Assembly (NCBI RefSeq): GCF_006542275.1
Contig: NZ_CP041217.1
Span: forward strand, 1,101,501 to 1,165,500
Source of the DNA: Saccharibacillus brassicae
GTDB lineage: Bacteria > Bacillota > Bacilli > Paenibacillales > Paenibacillaceae
Length of the DNA: 64,000 bases
Direction: 5' to 3'
This document shows, one piece after another, positions 18,346 through 27,501 of this stretch. The position numbers and the translations under genes are program-made. How positions within the stretch are numbered: the first letter of the stretch is position 1; each line of letters starts with the position of its first letter. The notes under the pieces were generated by a model, which did not search any database, was not told the DNA's origin, and saw only the letters and a program-made list of their open reading frames with translations.

Positions 18346-18381
18346 AAAAAAAGACGCGTTTTCCGCATGGGAAAACGCGTC
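18346..18381 (-). terminator. Terminator of the glycan locus
   Basis: Twelve-base perfect stem GACGCGTTTTCC/GGAAAACGCGTC with a 5-nt loop and seven T on the minus strand. It lies about 108 bp after the last glycosidase gene and marks the end of the locus. Confidence 0.88.
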
Positions 18382-18488
18382 CGAACCGGTAAGAAGTCGG
18401 TTTTGGCGGAAGACGGCTTCGATCCGCAAAGCCCGAAAATCTTGAGGCATCCGCCGATGCCCGGAAGGCTGTCCGTCTGCTTGCGTGC

Positions 18489-21400
18489 CTATTCCCCGAC
18501 TTCGATCTCCACTTCATGCGGCCGGTAGACCGCGGTAACCGCGCCCGAAGCGTCCGCCGCGAACAGCACGGAACGTTCGCTCTCGAGCATGAACTCGTAC
18601 ACTTTGCCGCTCGCGCGGTCGCGGACTTTGATCTCCGTGTCCCAGGCGTATTCGGATACGAATACGTACAGGCTGCCGGCTGCAAAGTTCAGCTTGCGGC
18701 CGTACACGCCGGCCAATTCCCCGCCGGCCAGCCAGTCCAGGTCGTCGACGACGCCGGCCTGCTTCGCGGCGTAGCGGTACAAGGCGGCGATCGGCTCGTC
18801 GCCTGATCCGAGTTCGAGCGGCAGCGGGCTCCAGATCAAGCGCCCTTTGCCGTTCGGCACGTCGAGTACCGCGTCCGCCCGGCCCTGAGCGTCGGCCGGC
18901 ACTTCCTTGAGCGTCTCCGCGATGCGGCGCCCGCCGAACGAGACCGGCAGGCGCGCGCCGTCAAGCTCCAGCATCTCTTCGCGCCGCACGTTCGACAGCG
19001 TACGGATGCCGAGCAGCTTGTCGGCGCGGTCGGACTCGTGCCAGTAGGCGTCGAGTCCCGCCGGTCCGGTCACGACAAGCGTCGCCTGCGTCGTCTTGGC
19101 GATGCGCAGCAGCTTCTTCATCGAATCTTCGTCCATGTTGTGCGGACTCGGCAGCAGGATCAGCTTGGCCGGATGGGACTTGAGGCTGTCGAGCCGGTAT
19201 TCGGACACGGCCCGGAAAGGCAGCTTGAGCCCGTACGTCAGCACCCGCGTCAGCCGGTTCGTGCTCTCGACCGCGAACGAACGGTTCGAGAAATCGTTCG
19301 AATACGGGAATACGGCCGCCACTTCTTCCAGGCGGCGTCCCTGGAACAGGTCGCGCACCTGCGCCATGAAGCTGCCGAAATCGTACGAGACGTCCGCTTC
19401 CGGCTTCTCCGTGCCGTCGGCGCGCAGCGCGCCGATATGCGATTCGTTGGCGTTATCCATATAGAAATTGGTATTCCAGATCCACTGGATCGCGCCGGCG
19501 CCGCCCGTCGAGAAGGCGTACGCGTATTTGCGTTCCAGGAAGTTGCGCAGCTCGGCTTCGCTGCGCTTCGCCCGGCCGTCCGGCGTCTCCACGTACATGA
19601 TGCCGGTCTCCTGAATCACGTTCGGCTTGTCCGGCGTCTTCGTGAATACGCCGTCCCAGACAAGGCTGTCGTTCAGCCACCACGAATGTACCGTCGTGTA
19701 ATCGACCGCATCTTCGTAGAACAGCGGCGACGGACGCTGCGCGCCGAGCGCTTCGTCCTGCCCGACGGTCACGAGATGATCCGGGACCAACTGCTTGATC
19801 GACGACGTCAGCTCGGCTGCCCAGGCGCTGTGCATCTCGACCGAGAACAGCGAATAATCGAGCCAGCGCGTGCCTTTTTTGCCTTTGTGCATATCCTGCA
19901 CGTCGAAGTTGATGTCGGCGAACTCCGGCACGGCCGCCGCTTCGAACGACGGCAGTTCGGCCGGCGTCATATTCCAATGTTCGCGCAGCTCGTGAATGGA
20001 GCCGTGGCGGTGCTTGAGCCAGGTCACGAAAGCGGCCCGCTCGTATTCGTCATGCAGCGAACGCGGCCCGTTCGAGAAAATCTGCAGCGGATCGAACATC
20101 GAAGGTTCGTTGATCAGGTCCCAATCGACGTGCGTCGTCCGTGTATGGCGGCTGACGATCGAGCGGATAAAGCGCTTCTGCGCTTCGACGCTCTGCGGGT
20201 CCAGGTACGGATTCTTGCCTTCCCACGTCTCCGGCGTGAACGAGAAGAACGTGAACGTCACATGCAGCTTATGCTTCGCAGCCGTCAGCAGGAACGCGTC
20301 GATCGCGCGCAGCACTTCTTCGGACGCATGCCCGTCGACCTGCATCACATTGCGGTACGCGGTCCAGATGCCGGTCCGAATCCAGTTGATGCCGGCTTTC
20401 GCCATCGCCGCCATATCGCGGTCCCAGACGGCCGCGTTCGGCAGGAACAGGAATTTGCGCGCCACGTCCGACGTCATATACGTCATGCCGACGATCGGCA
20501 GCGGACGTCCGTCCTGAACGAAATAATCGCGGTTCGCCGAGATCGGGCTGCCGGAAGAGAGCAGATGCTCGTCCTGCCCCCAGAAGCCCTGCTTCAGCAC
20601 GCGTACTTCGCCTTCCGGCGATTCGGCGGCGCATGTGACGAGATACAGTCCCGGCCCGACGTCGAACGCCAGCGGAATATTCAGCGTGGTCCAGTCGTAC
20701 GTGACCGGCGCCGCGATCTCGCGCGCGAACGCTTCCGAGCCGTCCGGCGCCGCGACGCTCAGGCGGAACGTCCAGACATCCGGCGCCTGCTGCGCCGCTT
20801 CGCCGTTCGGCCGCGCAGCCGCCTGCGGCGCTTGGCCCGCGCCGGCTTTGGCGATCCGCTCGACTTTGCCGCCGGTAATCAGCCGGCCGACGTCTTCCTG
20901 CCCCGCAAAAGCCGGCAGATTCGCCGGCAGCCCGGCGCGCCGGATGATCTGCGCGCGCAGCGTCAGCCGCGCGCGCTCGCCCGGCTCGTATACCGCGCTG
21001 CGGGTCGCAAGCGACAGCTCCGCGGTCTCCCGGGCGCAGAACGCGGCCCAGCGGGCCAGTGCTTCAAGCCCCTGCCCTTCGGACAGCGACGCCGTCAGCG
21101 GACGGTTCACGAAGATCCAGCGCGAGCCGGCGAAGGCGCCTCGCACCTGCTCCCACAGCACGACCGGCGCCGCGATCGGCCGGTCCGACGCATCGTACGC
21201 CCGCAGCAGCGGCGTGATGAACGTGCTCATCGTGCCCGCCGAGCCCATCTGCTCCGGCAGATCGGCGTCGCGGGTCGTATGCGGCACCAGATTCCAGGTG
21301 CCGACGCTTGCTCCGGGCGAGTCCGCGCCCGGTTCGGAGCCCGCAGCGGAGCCCGGCTCCGCGCCGGCTGCTCCGCCGAACAGGATCTCGTCGCCGCGCA

Positions 21401-21839
21401 GCAGCGGCCGCTCCGGCGAAGCTTCCAGGCGGACCGCCCGGGAAGCGTCCACCGGCAGCGCTTCATGGATATGCAGCTGCTGGTGGTAGCCGGTCTGCTC
21501 CGGGCCGATCCGCCAGCGGCCGCTTTCCTGTCGTACCGGACGCTTGAACGGCGCGCCGCCGACGCTCAGCAGGCCGCCGCCTTTTTGGAGAAACTTCAGG
21601 ATGCTGCTCCAGGCGCTCTCCGGGAAATACGGCGCATGCAGATTGACCAATACGCCGTTTCCGTCGCCGCAGCGATCGTTCAGGGCGTCGCCGAGATCGG
21701 CCGCGCTCGTCACGACGCCGTACGCGCCAAGTTCTTTCAGGCTCGGCAGCGGGCCGGAAGCCGGAAAGCTCGGATCGCGGAAAAAGATCACCCGTCCGTT
21801 CACCGGCTCCGCCGCTTTTTTCAAATAAGTTTCACTCAC
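18489..21839 (-). CDS. Large cytoplasmic glycoside hydrolase, GH5/GH42-like clan
   Basis: A 1116-residue retaining glycosidase of clan GH-A type. The catalytic pair is probably Glu578 (DLINEPSM, acid/base) and Glu744 (VIQETGIM, nucleophile). The N-terminal ~450 residues look like a class I glutamine-amidotransferase-like and beta-sandwich region. The C-terminal part (residues ~830-960: LKLPFRAVSEYRLDSL, AKLILLPSP, LVVTGPAGLDAYW) resembles the trimerisation domain of GH42 beta-galactosidases. There is no signal peptide. GTG 21839 overlaps the GH125 stop as GTGA, with GGAGGG 8 nt ahead. The exact activity (mannosidase, galactosidase or other) cannot be told. Confidence 0.82.
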   Translation of the reverse strand: MSETYLKKAAEPVNGRVIFFRDPSFPASGPLPSLKELGAYGVVTSAADLGDALNDRCGDGNGVLVNLHAPYFPESAWSSILKFLQKGGGLLSVGGAPFKRPVRQESGRWRIGPEQTGYHQQLHIHEALPVDASRAVRLEASPERPLLRGDEILFGGAAGAEPGSAAGSEPGADSPGASVGTWNLVPHTTRDADLPEQMGSAGTMSTFITPLLRAYDASDRPIAAPVVLWEQVRGAFAGSRWIFVNRPLTASLSEGQGLEALARWAAFCARETAELSLATRSAVYEPGERARLTLRAQIIRRAGLPANLPAFAGQEDVGRLITGGKVERIAKAGAGQAPQAAARPNGEAAQQAPDVWTFRLSVAAPDGSEAFAREIAAPVTYDWTTLNIPLAFDVGPGLYLVTCAAESPEGEVRVLKQGFWGQDEHLLSSGSPISANRDYFVQDGRPLPIVGMTYMTSDVARKFLFLPNAAVWDRDMAAMAKAGINWIRTGIWTAYRNVMQVDGHASEEVLRAIDAFLLTAAKHKLHVTFTFFSFTPETWEGKNPYLDPQSVEAQKRFIRSIVSRHTRTTHVDWDLINEPSMFDPLQIFSNGPRSLHDEYERAAFVTWLKHRHGSIHELREHWNMTPAELPSFEAAAVPEFADINFDVQDMHKGKKGTRWLDYSLFSVEMHSAWAAELTSSIKQLVPDHLVTVGQDEALGAQRPSPLFYEDAVDYTTVHSWWLNDSLVWDGVFTKTPDKPNVIQETGIMYVETPDGRAKRSEAELRNFLERKYAYAFSTGGAGAIQWIWNTNFYMDNANESHIGALRADGTEKPEADVSYDFGSFMAQVRDLFQGRRLEEVAAVFPYSNDFSNRSFAVESTNRLTRVLTYGLKLPFRAVSEYRLDSLKSHPAKLILLPSPHNMDEDSMKKLLRIAKTTQATLVVTGPAGLDAYWHESDRADKLLGIRTLSNVRREEMLELDGARLPVSFGGRRIAETLKEVPADAQGRADAVLDVPNGKGRLIWSPLPLELGSGDEPIAALYRYAAKQAGVVDDLDWLAGGELAGVYGRKLNFAAGSLYVFVSEYAWDTEIKVRDRASGKVYEFMLESERSVLFAADASGAVTAVYRPHEVEIEVGE

Positions 21840-23155
21840 AGGATGCCCTCCTTCATCGATTTGTACACAAGCTGCGAGAACAGGCTGTTCGACCAGGCGA
21901 ACCATTTGCGCGTAAACACCGTCGGGTCGTCCACATGGAACCCTTCGTGCATATAGCCGGTGTCCGCATCCGTGTTCTCCAGCATGGCGATCAACTCAAG
22001 CTTCTCTTCCTTGGTCTGTGCCGTCAAGCCCTGCATCGAAAGCGCCATATGCCAGACGTAATTCGGCGGGGTGTGCGGACTGCCGATTCCTTTTGCCGCC
22101 GTGCCTTCGTAATAGAACGGATTTTGTTTGCTCAATGCGAAGCGCCGCGTATTTTGGTAAATCGGATCGTCGGCGCTCGTGTAACCCAGGTAAGGAATCG
22201 ACATAAGCCCCGGCGTGCCGGCGTCGTCCATCAGGCAGTGGTTGCCGAAGCCGTCCGTCTCGTACGCATAGATCGGCCCGAACTCCGGATGGCGGTACAC
22301 GCCGTACAGCGCGATGCCCCGGTCGATTTCCTGCTCCAACTTTTGGAGTTCGCGCACATAATCCTGATCCCGGAAAATCCATTCGAAAAACTCCTGCATC
22401 TGGCGCAGCGCCACGACCGCGAACATATTGCCCGGGATGTTGTAATGAAAATCGCACGCGTCGTCGCTTGAGCGGAAGCCGGACCAGACCATACCCGTGT
22501 AGTTGACCGGCATGCCGAGCCCTTTGTTTTGCAGCGTGTCGTGCGCAATGCCGTTATCGCGGCCGAAACGGTACGGAGACTGCTCCATATGATACTGCTC
22601 GGTGCGGAACACCTTGACGATCTCTTCCATGGCTACGCGGAAATCTTCGTCGAAAATGTCTGTCAATTCCGTTTCCTTCCAATAAAGGTAAGCCAGACGC
22701 ACGACGAAACAGAGCGAGTCGATCTCGAACTTGCGCTCCCACACCCACGGGGACATCTCGGTGCCGTCGTTTTTGTTCCAGTGCCAATCGTTGGCCGATT
22801 CGTTGAACGCGTTGGCATAAGGATCGATCCGCACGTATTGGACATGGCGCTTGATCAGCCCGCCGATAATCCGCTGAAGATCCTTGTCTTCTTTGGCAAA
22901 AGGAATGTAATGCACCACCTGCTCGACCGAGTCCCGCAGCCAGCTGGCCGGAATATCGCCGGTGATCACGAACGTCGTCCCGTCGTCCATAAGCTTGGTC
23001 GTCGTCTCCAGCGTGTTCGGAAAACAGTTCTTGAACAGTTGCAGCAGCTTGGGACGGTGCGCCAGCTCTTTGTCCGCCTCGTCCAGCACGGCCTGCACCG
23101 CCTGCGGCAGTTCGAATTTGGGCATCGGGATTTTGGGAAGTCTGAATTGTTCCAA
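21836..23155 (-). CDS. GH125 exo-alpha-1,6-mannosidase
   Basis: A 439-residue inverting exo-alpha-1,6-mannosidase (former DUF1237 family), known from Streptococcus and Clostridium to act on N-glycan or yeast-mannan branches. Family landmarks are ITGDIPASWLRDSVEQV, ANDWHWN, FEIDSLC and the FRSSDDACDFHYNIPGNMF region holding the catalytic acid. WFAWSNSLFSQLV closes the protein. No signal peptide. The TTG start at 23155 follows AAGGAG by 8 nt. Overlap with the next gene (GTGA) shows co-translation. GH38 upstream would supply alpha-1,2/1,3 trimming, making the two complementary. Confidence 0.93.
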   Translation of the reverse strand: MEQFRLPKIPMPKFELPQAVQAVLDEADKELAHRPKLLQLFKNCFPNTLETTTKLMDDGTTFVITGDIPASWLRDSVEQVVHYIPFAKEDKDLQRIIGGLIKRHVQYVRIDPYANAFNESANDWHWNKNDGTEMSPWVWERKFEIDSLCFVVRLAYLYWKETELTDIFDEDFRVAMEEIVKVFRTEQYHMEQSPYRFGRDNGIAHDTLQNKGLGMPVNYTGMVWSGFRSSDDACDFHYNIPGNMFAVVALRQMQEFFEWIFRDQDYVRELQKLEQEIDRGIALYGVYRHPEFGPIYAYETDGFGNHCLMDDAGTPGLMSIPYLGYTSADDPIYQNTRRFALSKQNPFYYEGTAAKGIGSPHTPPNYVWHMALSMQGLTAQTKEEKLELIAMLENTDADTGYMHEGFHVDDPTVFTRKWFAWSNSLFSQLVYKSMKEGIL

Positions 23156-23224
23156 GAGAATCGCTCCTTTTTGGGAAAAGATTGAAGGTGCTCGTGCGAT
23201 TTATGCGATTTGCATGTTCGTTCG

Positions 23225-23392
23225 TGCGAATTGTCTGCTGCTTTATGCGACGTATGTGCTTGTTTGCGCGACTTGCCTGCTGCTTTATGCGACGTACGTG
23301 CTTGTTTGTGCGAATTGTCTGCTATTTTGCGCGACTTGTCTGCTGCTTTATGCGACGTGCGTGCTTGTTTGTGCGACTTGTCTGCTGCTTGA
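23225..23392. repeat. Tandem repeat, 21-bp period, eight units
   Basis: Eight contiguous 21-bp units alternate between two subtypes (TGCGACTTGTCTGCTGCTTT-type and TGCGACGTACGTGCTTGTTT-type), giving a 42-bp higher-order period. The fifth unit diverges most. Spacer-free, so not a CRISPR. Confidence 0.85.
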
Positions 23393-23395
23393 TTC

Positions 23396-23500
23396 TTACT
23401 GCTTTCCGCTTTCTGCTTTGAGCTTTCCGACTCCTGCTTCCTGCTTCCTGCTTCTTGCTTCTTGCTTCTTGCTTCTTGCTTCTTGCTTCTTGCTTGCCAC
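23396..23500. repeat. 7-bp periodic repeat (GCTTCTT and variants)
   Basis: About fifteen 7-bp steps: diverged GCTTTCC/GCTTCCT units first, then six or seven nearly perfect GCTTCTT units. Confidence 0.85.
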
Positions 23501-23518
23501 TTTTCGACTCTTCCGAGG

Positions 23519-23707
23519 AAATGTTGTCTTTTTGACCACATTTTCCGCTTGAAAGCTCTTTTTTTATCAAAATGTTGCTTTTATGAACACATTTTTGGCG
23601 AAAAAAGCGAAAATCGGCGAGGATGCGCTCAAAATGTTGACTTTATGATCACATTTGTATGAATCCGGCCTTTTTAGCAGCAAAATGTTGACTTTTCGAT
23701 CACATTT
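23519..23707. repeat. Four copies of a 25-bp motif with inverted ends
   Basis: Copies start near 23519, 23569, 23631 and 23682. Each begins AAATGTTG and ends (G/A)(A/T)NCACATTT, so the ends AAATGT and ACATTT are inverted. Intervening sequence of 25-37 bp is unrelated between copies. Spacing start to start is 50, 62 and 51 bp. Confidence 0.75.
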
Positions 23708-23728
23708 GCCGGATTTGGGTTTGATTTT

Positions 23729-23875
23729 GTGTGGCTTTGGTTTGATTTTTGCTGGCTTCGATTTGATTTGGTTTGGCTTGGTTTTTGCTGGCTTCGATTT
23801 GGCTTGGTTTTAGTTTGGTTTGGTTCGGTATTGATTTGCTTTGATCCAATCCAATCCAATCCAATCCAATTTGAT
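23729..23875. repeat. Simple-sequence tract (TTGGTTT-rich, then five CCAAT)
   Basis: A run of T/G-rich variants of GGTTTGGCTTGG, GATTTGATTT and TTTTTGCTGGC, ending in five perfect CCAAT pentamers at 23846-23870. A short similar tract occurs at 33668-33705. Confidence 0.8.
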
Positions 23876-24078
23876 TCTATCCGGTTCGACCCGGTTTGCT
23901 CTGCTCGATTCGCCGGATTCGCGGACCGATCCCCGATCCCTGGCCGCTTCAACCCAAAACCGGCGCGCCGCAGCAACCGGTCCGGCCGTCAAAACGGCTG
24001 TCGGATTACTGCGGAGCGCCGGCGAATGAAGCAAAGGGACCGAAGCGAACGCAAGCCGGAGTCCGGTCCGATTCGGGT

Positions 24079-27000
24079 CTAGCTCCGCCGGATCAGTTTG
24101 ACCGTCTTGATCTCGTACGGCTTGAACGTGAGCCATACGGCGGCGTTCTCGAGCAGCTCAAGCTCTTCGCCGTCTTCTTCCAGCGCGCCGGACAAGAACG
24201 CCCGCTCGAAGAGGTGACGCCAGTTCAGTCCGACCGTCTCGCGGCCGCCCGCCGACTCGTACATCCGCACGATGATGCCGGTTCCGTCTTCGGCCGGCTT
24301 GACCGTGTCCAGTATAACATGCTCGCCCGTGAAAATAATCAGCGACATCGAAGGCGGCAGATGGCCGGCGTGCGCAGTCGTCCGCACGACCGGGAGCTCC
24401 TGATTGAGCGCCGCGGCGGCCTGCACCGTATCGGCATCCACCCAGCTGCCCGCGTGCGGATACAGCGAATACGTGAAGTCGTGTTCGCCCAGATCCGCCT
24501 GCGTATCCGGCCATTTCGGCGCCCGGAGCAGTGACAGGCGAATCGTGCTGCCCTGAATGTCGTAGCCGTATTTGCAATCGTTCAGCAGGCTGACGCCGTA
24601 GCCGCGCTCGGAGACGTCGGCGAACCGGTGTCCGCACACTTCGAACTGCGCCTGTTCCCAGCTCGTATTGCGATGCGTCGGCCGCTCCAGCGAACCGAAC
24701 GGAATTTCGTAGGTCGCTTTTTCCGCCAGCACGTCGACCGGGAATGCCACTTTGAGCAGCTTGTGCGCTTCGTGCCACGAGACGTGCGTCTTGAAATCGA
24801 TACGGCGGTCGTATTTGTACAAAATCAGATCCTGTTCAATGATCGATTCGCCCAGCTTCCAGCGGAAGCGCAGCACGTCGCGCACGCCGCCCGAAGTGAC
24901 GACCGAACGTTCCAGCAGCTCGGCCGCGCCCGCAGGCTGCTGCTCGAACCGCGGATCGATGTCCCACGCATCCCACTGCGTCGGACGGTCATGGAAGAAC
25001 TGGAAGACGTTCGCCGCTTCGCCCGGCCGGATCACTTCGCGCTCCGCCTGCTTGTCGATCAGCGAGACGATCTCGCCCCGGTCGTTGAACGTCAACGTGT
25101 AATGCGGTGTCTCCCAGACGTCCGGGAACCCGTCTTCCGCAGCCAAGCCGGCGTGCGGCGCGATCGCCGATTGTGCCGGAAGAGCCAAGTCCGGAAGATC
25201 CGCGTCCGGACGGTCCGATACGGAGGACTTCGTTGCCGCCGGGAACTCCGATTCCGCCGAGAGCGCCGAAGCGTCTGCCGCTTCCCGCAGGGAAGACGCC
25301 GATTGTTCGCCCGCTCCCGCTCCCGCAGCCACTCCCTCTCCCGATCCCGCTTCGCGCAGCCAGATCGTGGTGTACCCGAGCGACGGAATATGCGGCACGT
25401 ACACGGTCAGGCTTGCGCTGCCTTCGTCGTAGTCGGCTTCCAGAGGTTCGCCTGCCGAGTCGTAGGCTTCCTGCCCGGCCGCCTGTTCGATCGTGACGGA
25501 CGCGAAGCGATTCCAGCCGAGGCTGTTGAAAATGACGTACGGCGTGCCTTCACCTTCGGTATGAATCCGCTCCGTCAGCGACTGCGTGCCGATATCGAGG
25601 CTGCGGCTGCCTTCGGCGAATACTTCCGCGTATTCCGCGTCCGACGTCTCGTACGTTTCCGTGATCGCCGAACCCGGAATAATGTCGTGGAACTGGTTGA
25701 GCAGGATCAGCTTCCAGCCCCGGTGCAGCGATTCCAGCGCTTCGCCGTAGCCGGCATGGGTGCGCAGGGCCGGCAGCGTGCCGTCCGCTCCCAAACTGAG
25801 CAGTTCGCCGCGCCCGGCTTCGCCAAGCCCGGCCGGTACTTCGCCGTCAGACTCCGCCGTATGCGCGATCTCCAGCGCTTCCATGCCCACGATTTCGTCC
25901 GCGCCCGCCGCCAGCACGTTCCACAGTTCCGCTTCGCGGTACAGCACTTCCGCTTTGCGGTTCGCCCGCTTGTTGTAGGCATGCGTCGTATACGTGCCGC
26001 GGTGCAGCTCCAGGTACAGGTCGCCGCGCCAGACCGGCAGTTCCGGCTCCGCCTGGCGGATGCCGTCGAAGAACTCCGCCGCCGTGCCGTAGCGGCTCGA
26101 AGGCTGGCCGACCATCAGCTCGGCGCGGTCGATATACTCCAGCATCTCGCGCGTCACGCCGCCGCCGCCGTCGCCGTGCCCGTACAGCAGCATCTGCTCG
26201 GGATGTTTGTCTTTTTGCCGGTAGGACTGCCAGTGTTCGTGCACGTCTTTGGGATGCGTGTGCTCGTTGACGCCGTGGTTCAGGTAGGACAGGATCGGCG
26301 TTCCGTCGATGCCGACCCAATGGAACAGATCGTACGGGAACACGTTCGTATCGTTCCAGTTCAGCTTCGTCGTCATGAAATAGTCCACGCCGCCGTGCTT
26401 GAGAATCTGCGGCAGCGACGCGCAGTAGCCGAACGTGTCCGGCAGCCATTCGATACGCGAGATTTTGCCGAATTCTTCCTGGTAGAAGCGCTGTCCGTAC
26501 AGCATCTGGCGCATCAGCGATTCGCCGCTCGGGATGTTGAGATCCGGTTCGACCCACATGCCGCCGACCAGTTCCCAGCGCCCTTCGCGAATCCGGGCTT
26601 TGACCCGCTCGTACAGTTCGGGATCGTTCTGCTTGAGAAAATCGAACAGGATCGGCTGGCTCTGCGTGTACAGATAATCCGGATATTCGCGCATCAGCGT
26701 ATCGACGCTCGAGAACGTGCGGCTCGTCTTGCGCACCGTCTCGCGCACCGGCCACAGCCAGGCGATATCGATATGCGACTGGCCGACCATGATCTCGCGG
26801 CCTTCGGCGTTGTTGCCTCCGATCTCGAGCGTACGGGTGCGAAGCTGCTGTTCGATGTTCGATACCGCCGCGCCTTCGCGCACGTCCGCTTCGTTCAATC
26901 CGGTAAAAGCATCCATCGCGCCGTGCAGAGCTTCCATCAGGCGCACGCGGCGGAAATCGGTGTCCGGCAGCAGCGCCGCCGAATCGCGCACGACGGTCAC

Positions 27001-27495
27001 CGTGTACATGAGGCTGCGCACCGGTTCGTTCGGCAGCACGAGCAGACTGCGGATCGACGTGATCGGCGGCTTGATCGTCGCCTGCCGGTTCAGCGGATCG
27101 TGGGGCTCGGGAATGATATCGAACATTTCGATTTCGAGTTCCGGCGTCCGGCCGACATGCTTGAGATCAAGCGTGGCATACGTATGGTTGTCGTCGATGC
27201 CCTGATACGAAGCGCCGTTCACCCGCAGCAGCCCTTCGCCGCCGGAATCGAAGATCAGCCCCGCGGTGTCCGCGTTCCAATCTGCCGGCAGTTCAAGCTT
27301 CGCGCGGAAGAAATAGGTCGTGCCGTTCTTGCTCGGAAAAGGATTCAGTTCTTTGCCCTGCGGATACGGCTCGACCCCGGTATATTGGCCCGGCAGACCG
27401 TAGGTCGACCGGGTAATGTCCCAACTCTTCAGTTCTTCCTGACGCAGCCACTGGCGCTGCGACAGCTCATGGATAAAACGGTTCAAACGCTGCAT
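24079..27495 (-). CDS. GH38 alpha-mannosidase
   Basis: A 1138-residue retaining alpha-mannosidase, zinc-dependent by family. The GH38 catalytic domain opens with GQSHIDIAWLWP (zinc-ligand His241), and the nucleophile is Asp353 in WLPDTFGYCASLPQ. LYGHGDGGGG provides the later histidine and aspartate ligands. An N-terminal lectin-like segment (residues 1-230) and C-terminal beta-sandwich domains complete the family plan. Around residues 715-790 there is an unusual Ala/Ser/Gly-rich stretch. No signal peptide. ATG 27495 lies 6 nt after the GH3 stop, with the GAGGAA site inside GH3's last codons. Confidence 0.93.
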   Translation of the reverse strand: MQRLNRFIHELSQRQWLRQEELKSWDITRSTYGLPGQYTGVEPYPQGKELNPFPSKNGTTYFFRAKLELPADWNADTAGLIFDSGGEGLLRVNGASYQGIDDNHTYATLDLKHVGRTPELEIEMFDIIPEPHDPLNRQATIKPPITSIRSLLVLPNEPVRSLMYTVTVVRDSAALLPDTDFRRVRLMEALHGAMDAFTGLNEADVREGAAVSNIEQQLRTRTLEIGGNNAEGREIMVGQSHIDIAWLWPVRETVRKTSRTFSSVDTLMREYPDYLYTQSQPILFDFLKQNDPELYERVKARIREGRWELVGGMWVEPDLNIPSGESLMRQMLYGQRFYQEEFGKISRIEWLPDTFGYCASLPQILKHGGVDYFMTTKLNWNDTNVFPYDLFHWVGIDGTPILSYLNHGVNEHTHPKDVHEHWQSYRQKDKHPEQMLLYGHGDGGGGVTREMLEYIDRAELMVGQPSSRYGTAAEFFDGIRQAEPELPVWRGDLYLELHRGTYTTHAYNKRANRKAEVLYREAELWNVLAAGADEIVGMEALEIAHTAESDGEVPAGLGEAGRGELLSLGADGTLPALRTHAGYGEALESLHRGWKLILLNQFHDIIPGSAITETYETSDAEYAEVFAEGSRSLDIGTQSLTERIHTEGEGTPYVIFNSLGWNRFASVTIEQAAGQEAYDSAGEPLEADYDEGSASLTVYVPHIPSLGYTTIWLREAGSGEGVAAGAGAGEQSASSLREAADASALSAESEFPAATKSSVSDRPDADLPDLALPAQSAIAPHAGLAAEDGFPDVWETPHYTLTFNDRGEIVSLIDKQAEREVIRPGEAANVFQFFHDRPTQWDAWDIDPRFEQQPAGAAELLERSVVTSGGVRDVLRFRWKLGESIIEQDLILYKYDRRIDFKTHVSWHEAHKLLKVAFPVDVLAEKATYEIPFGSLERPTHRNTSWEQAQFEVCGHRFADVSERGYGVSLLNDCKYGYDIQGSTIRLSLLRAPKWPDTQADLGEHDFTYSLYPHAGSWVDADTVQAAAALNQELPVVRTTAHAGHLPPSMSLIIFTGEHVILDTVKPAEDGTGIIVRMYESAGGRETVGLNWRHLFERAFLSGALEEDGEELELLENAAVWLTFKPYEIKTVKLIRRS

Positions 27496-27501
27496 AGCTT
27501 C

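Larger units (their letters stand above)
23156..24078. other. 923-bp non-coding, repeat-filled gap inside the glycosidase operon
   Basis: This lies between the GH38 stop and the GH125 ribosome site. It contains, from low to high coordinates, a 21-bp array, a 7-bp array, four copies of an AAATGTTG...CACATTT motif, and TTGGTTT/CCAAT simple sequence. Open frames across it give only low-complexity translations such as repeated KKQEARS. No promoter or terminator was identified with confidence. Confidence 0.8.

Noticed and set aside
19038-21956. A 972-codon open frame on the plus strand
   Set aside because: Antisense shadow of the clan GH-A glycosidase. Arg-rich composition, no ribosome site.
23225-23392. 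Possible CRISPR array
   Set aside because: Units are directly adjacent without spacers, vary in sequence, and there are no cas genes in the window.
22966-23541. A 191-codon minus-strand frame with repeated KKQEARS
   Set aside because: It translates the 7-bp and 21-bp repeats and then the GH125 gene in another frame. A simple-sequence artefact.
23519-23707. Four spaced repeats as a short CRISPR
   Set aside because: Repeat copies differ at several positions, spacing is uneven, the flanks are simple sequence, and no cas genes are present.
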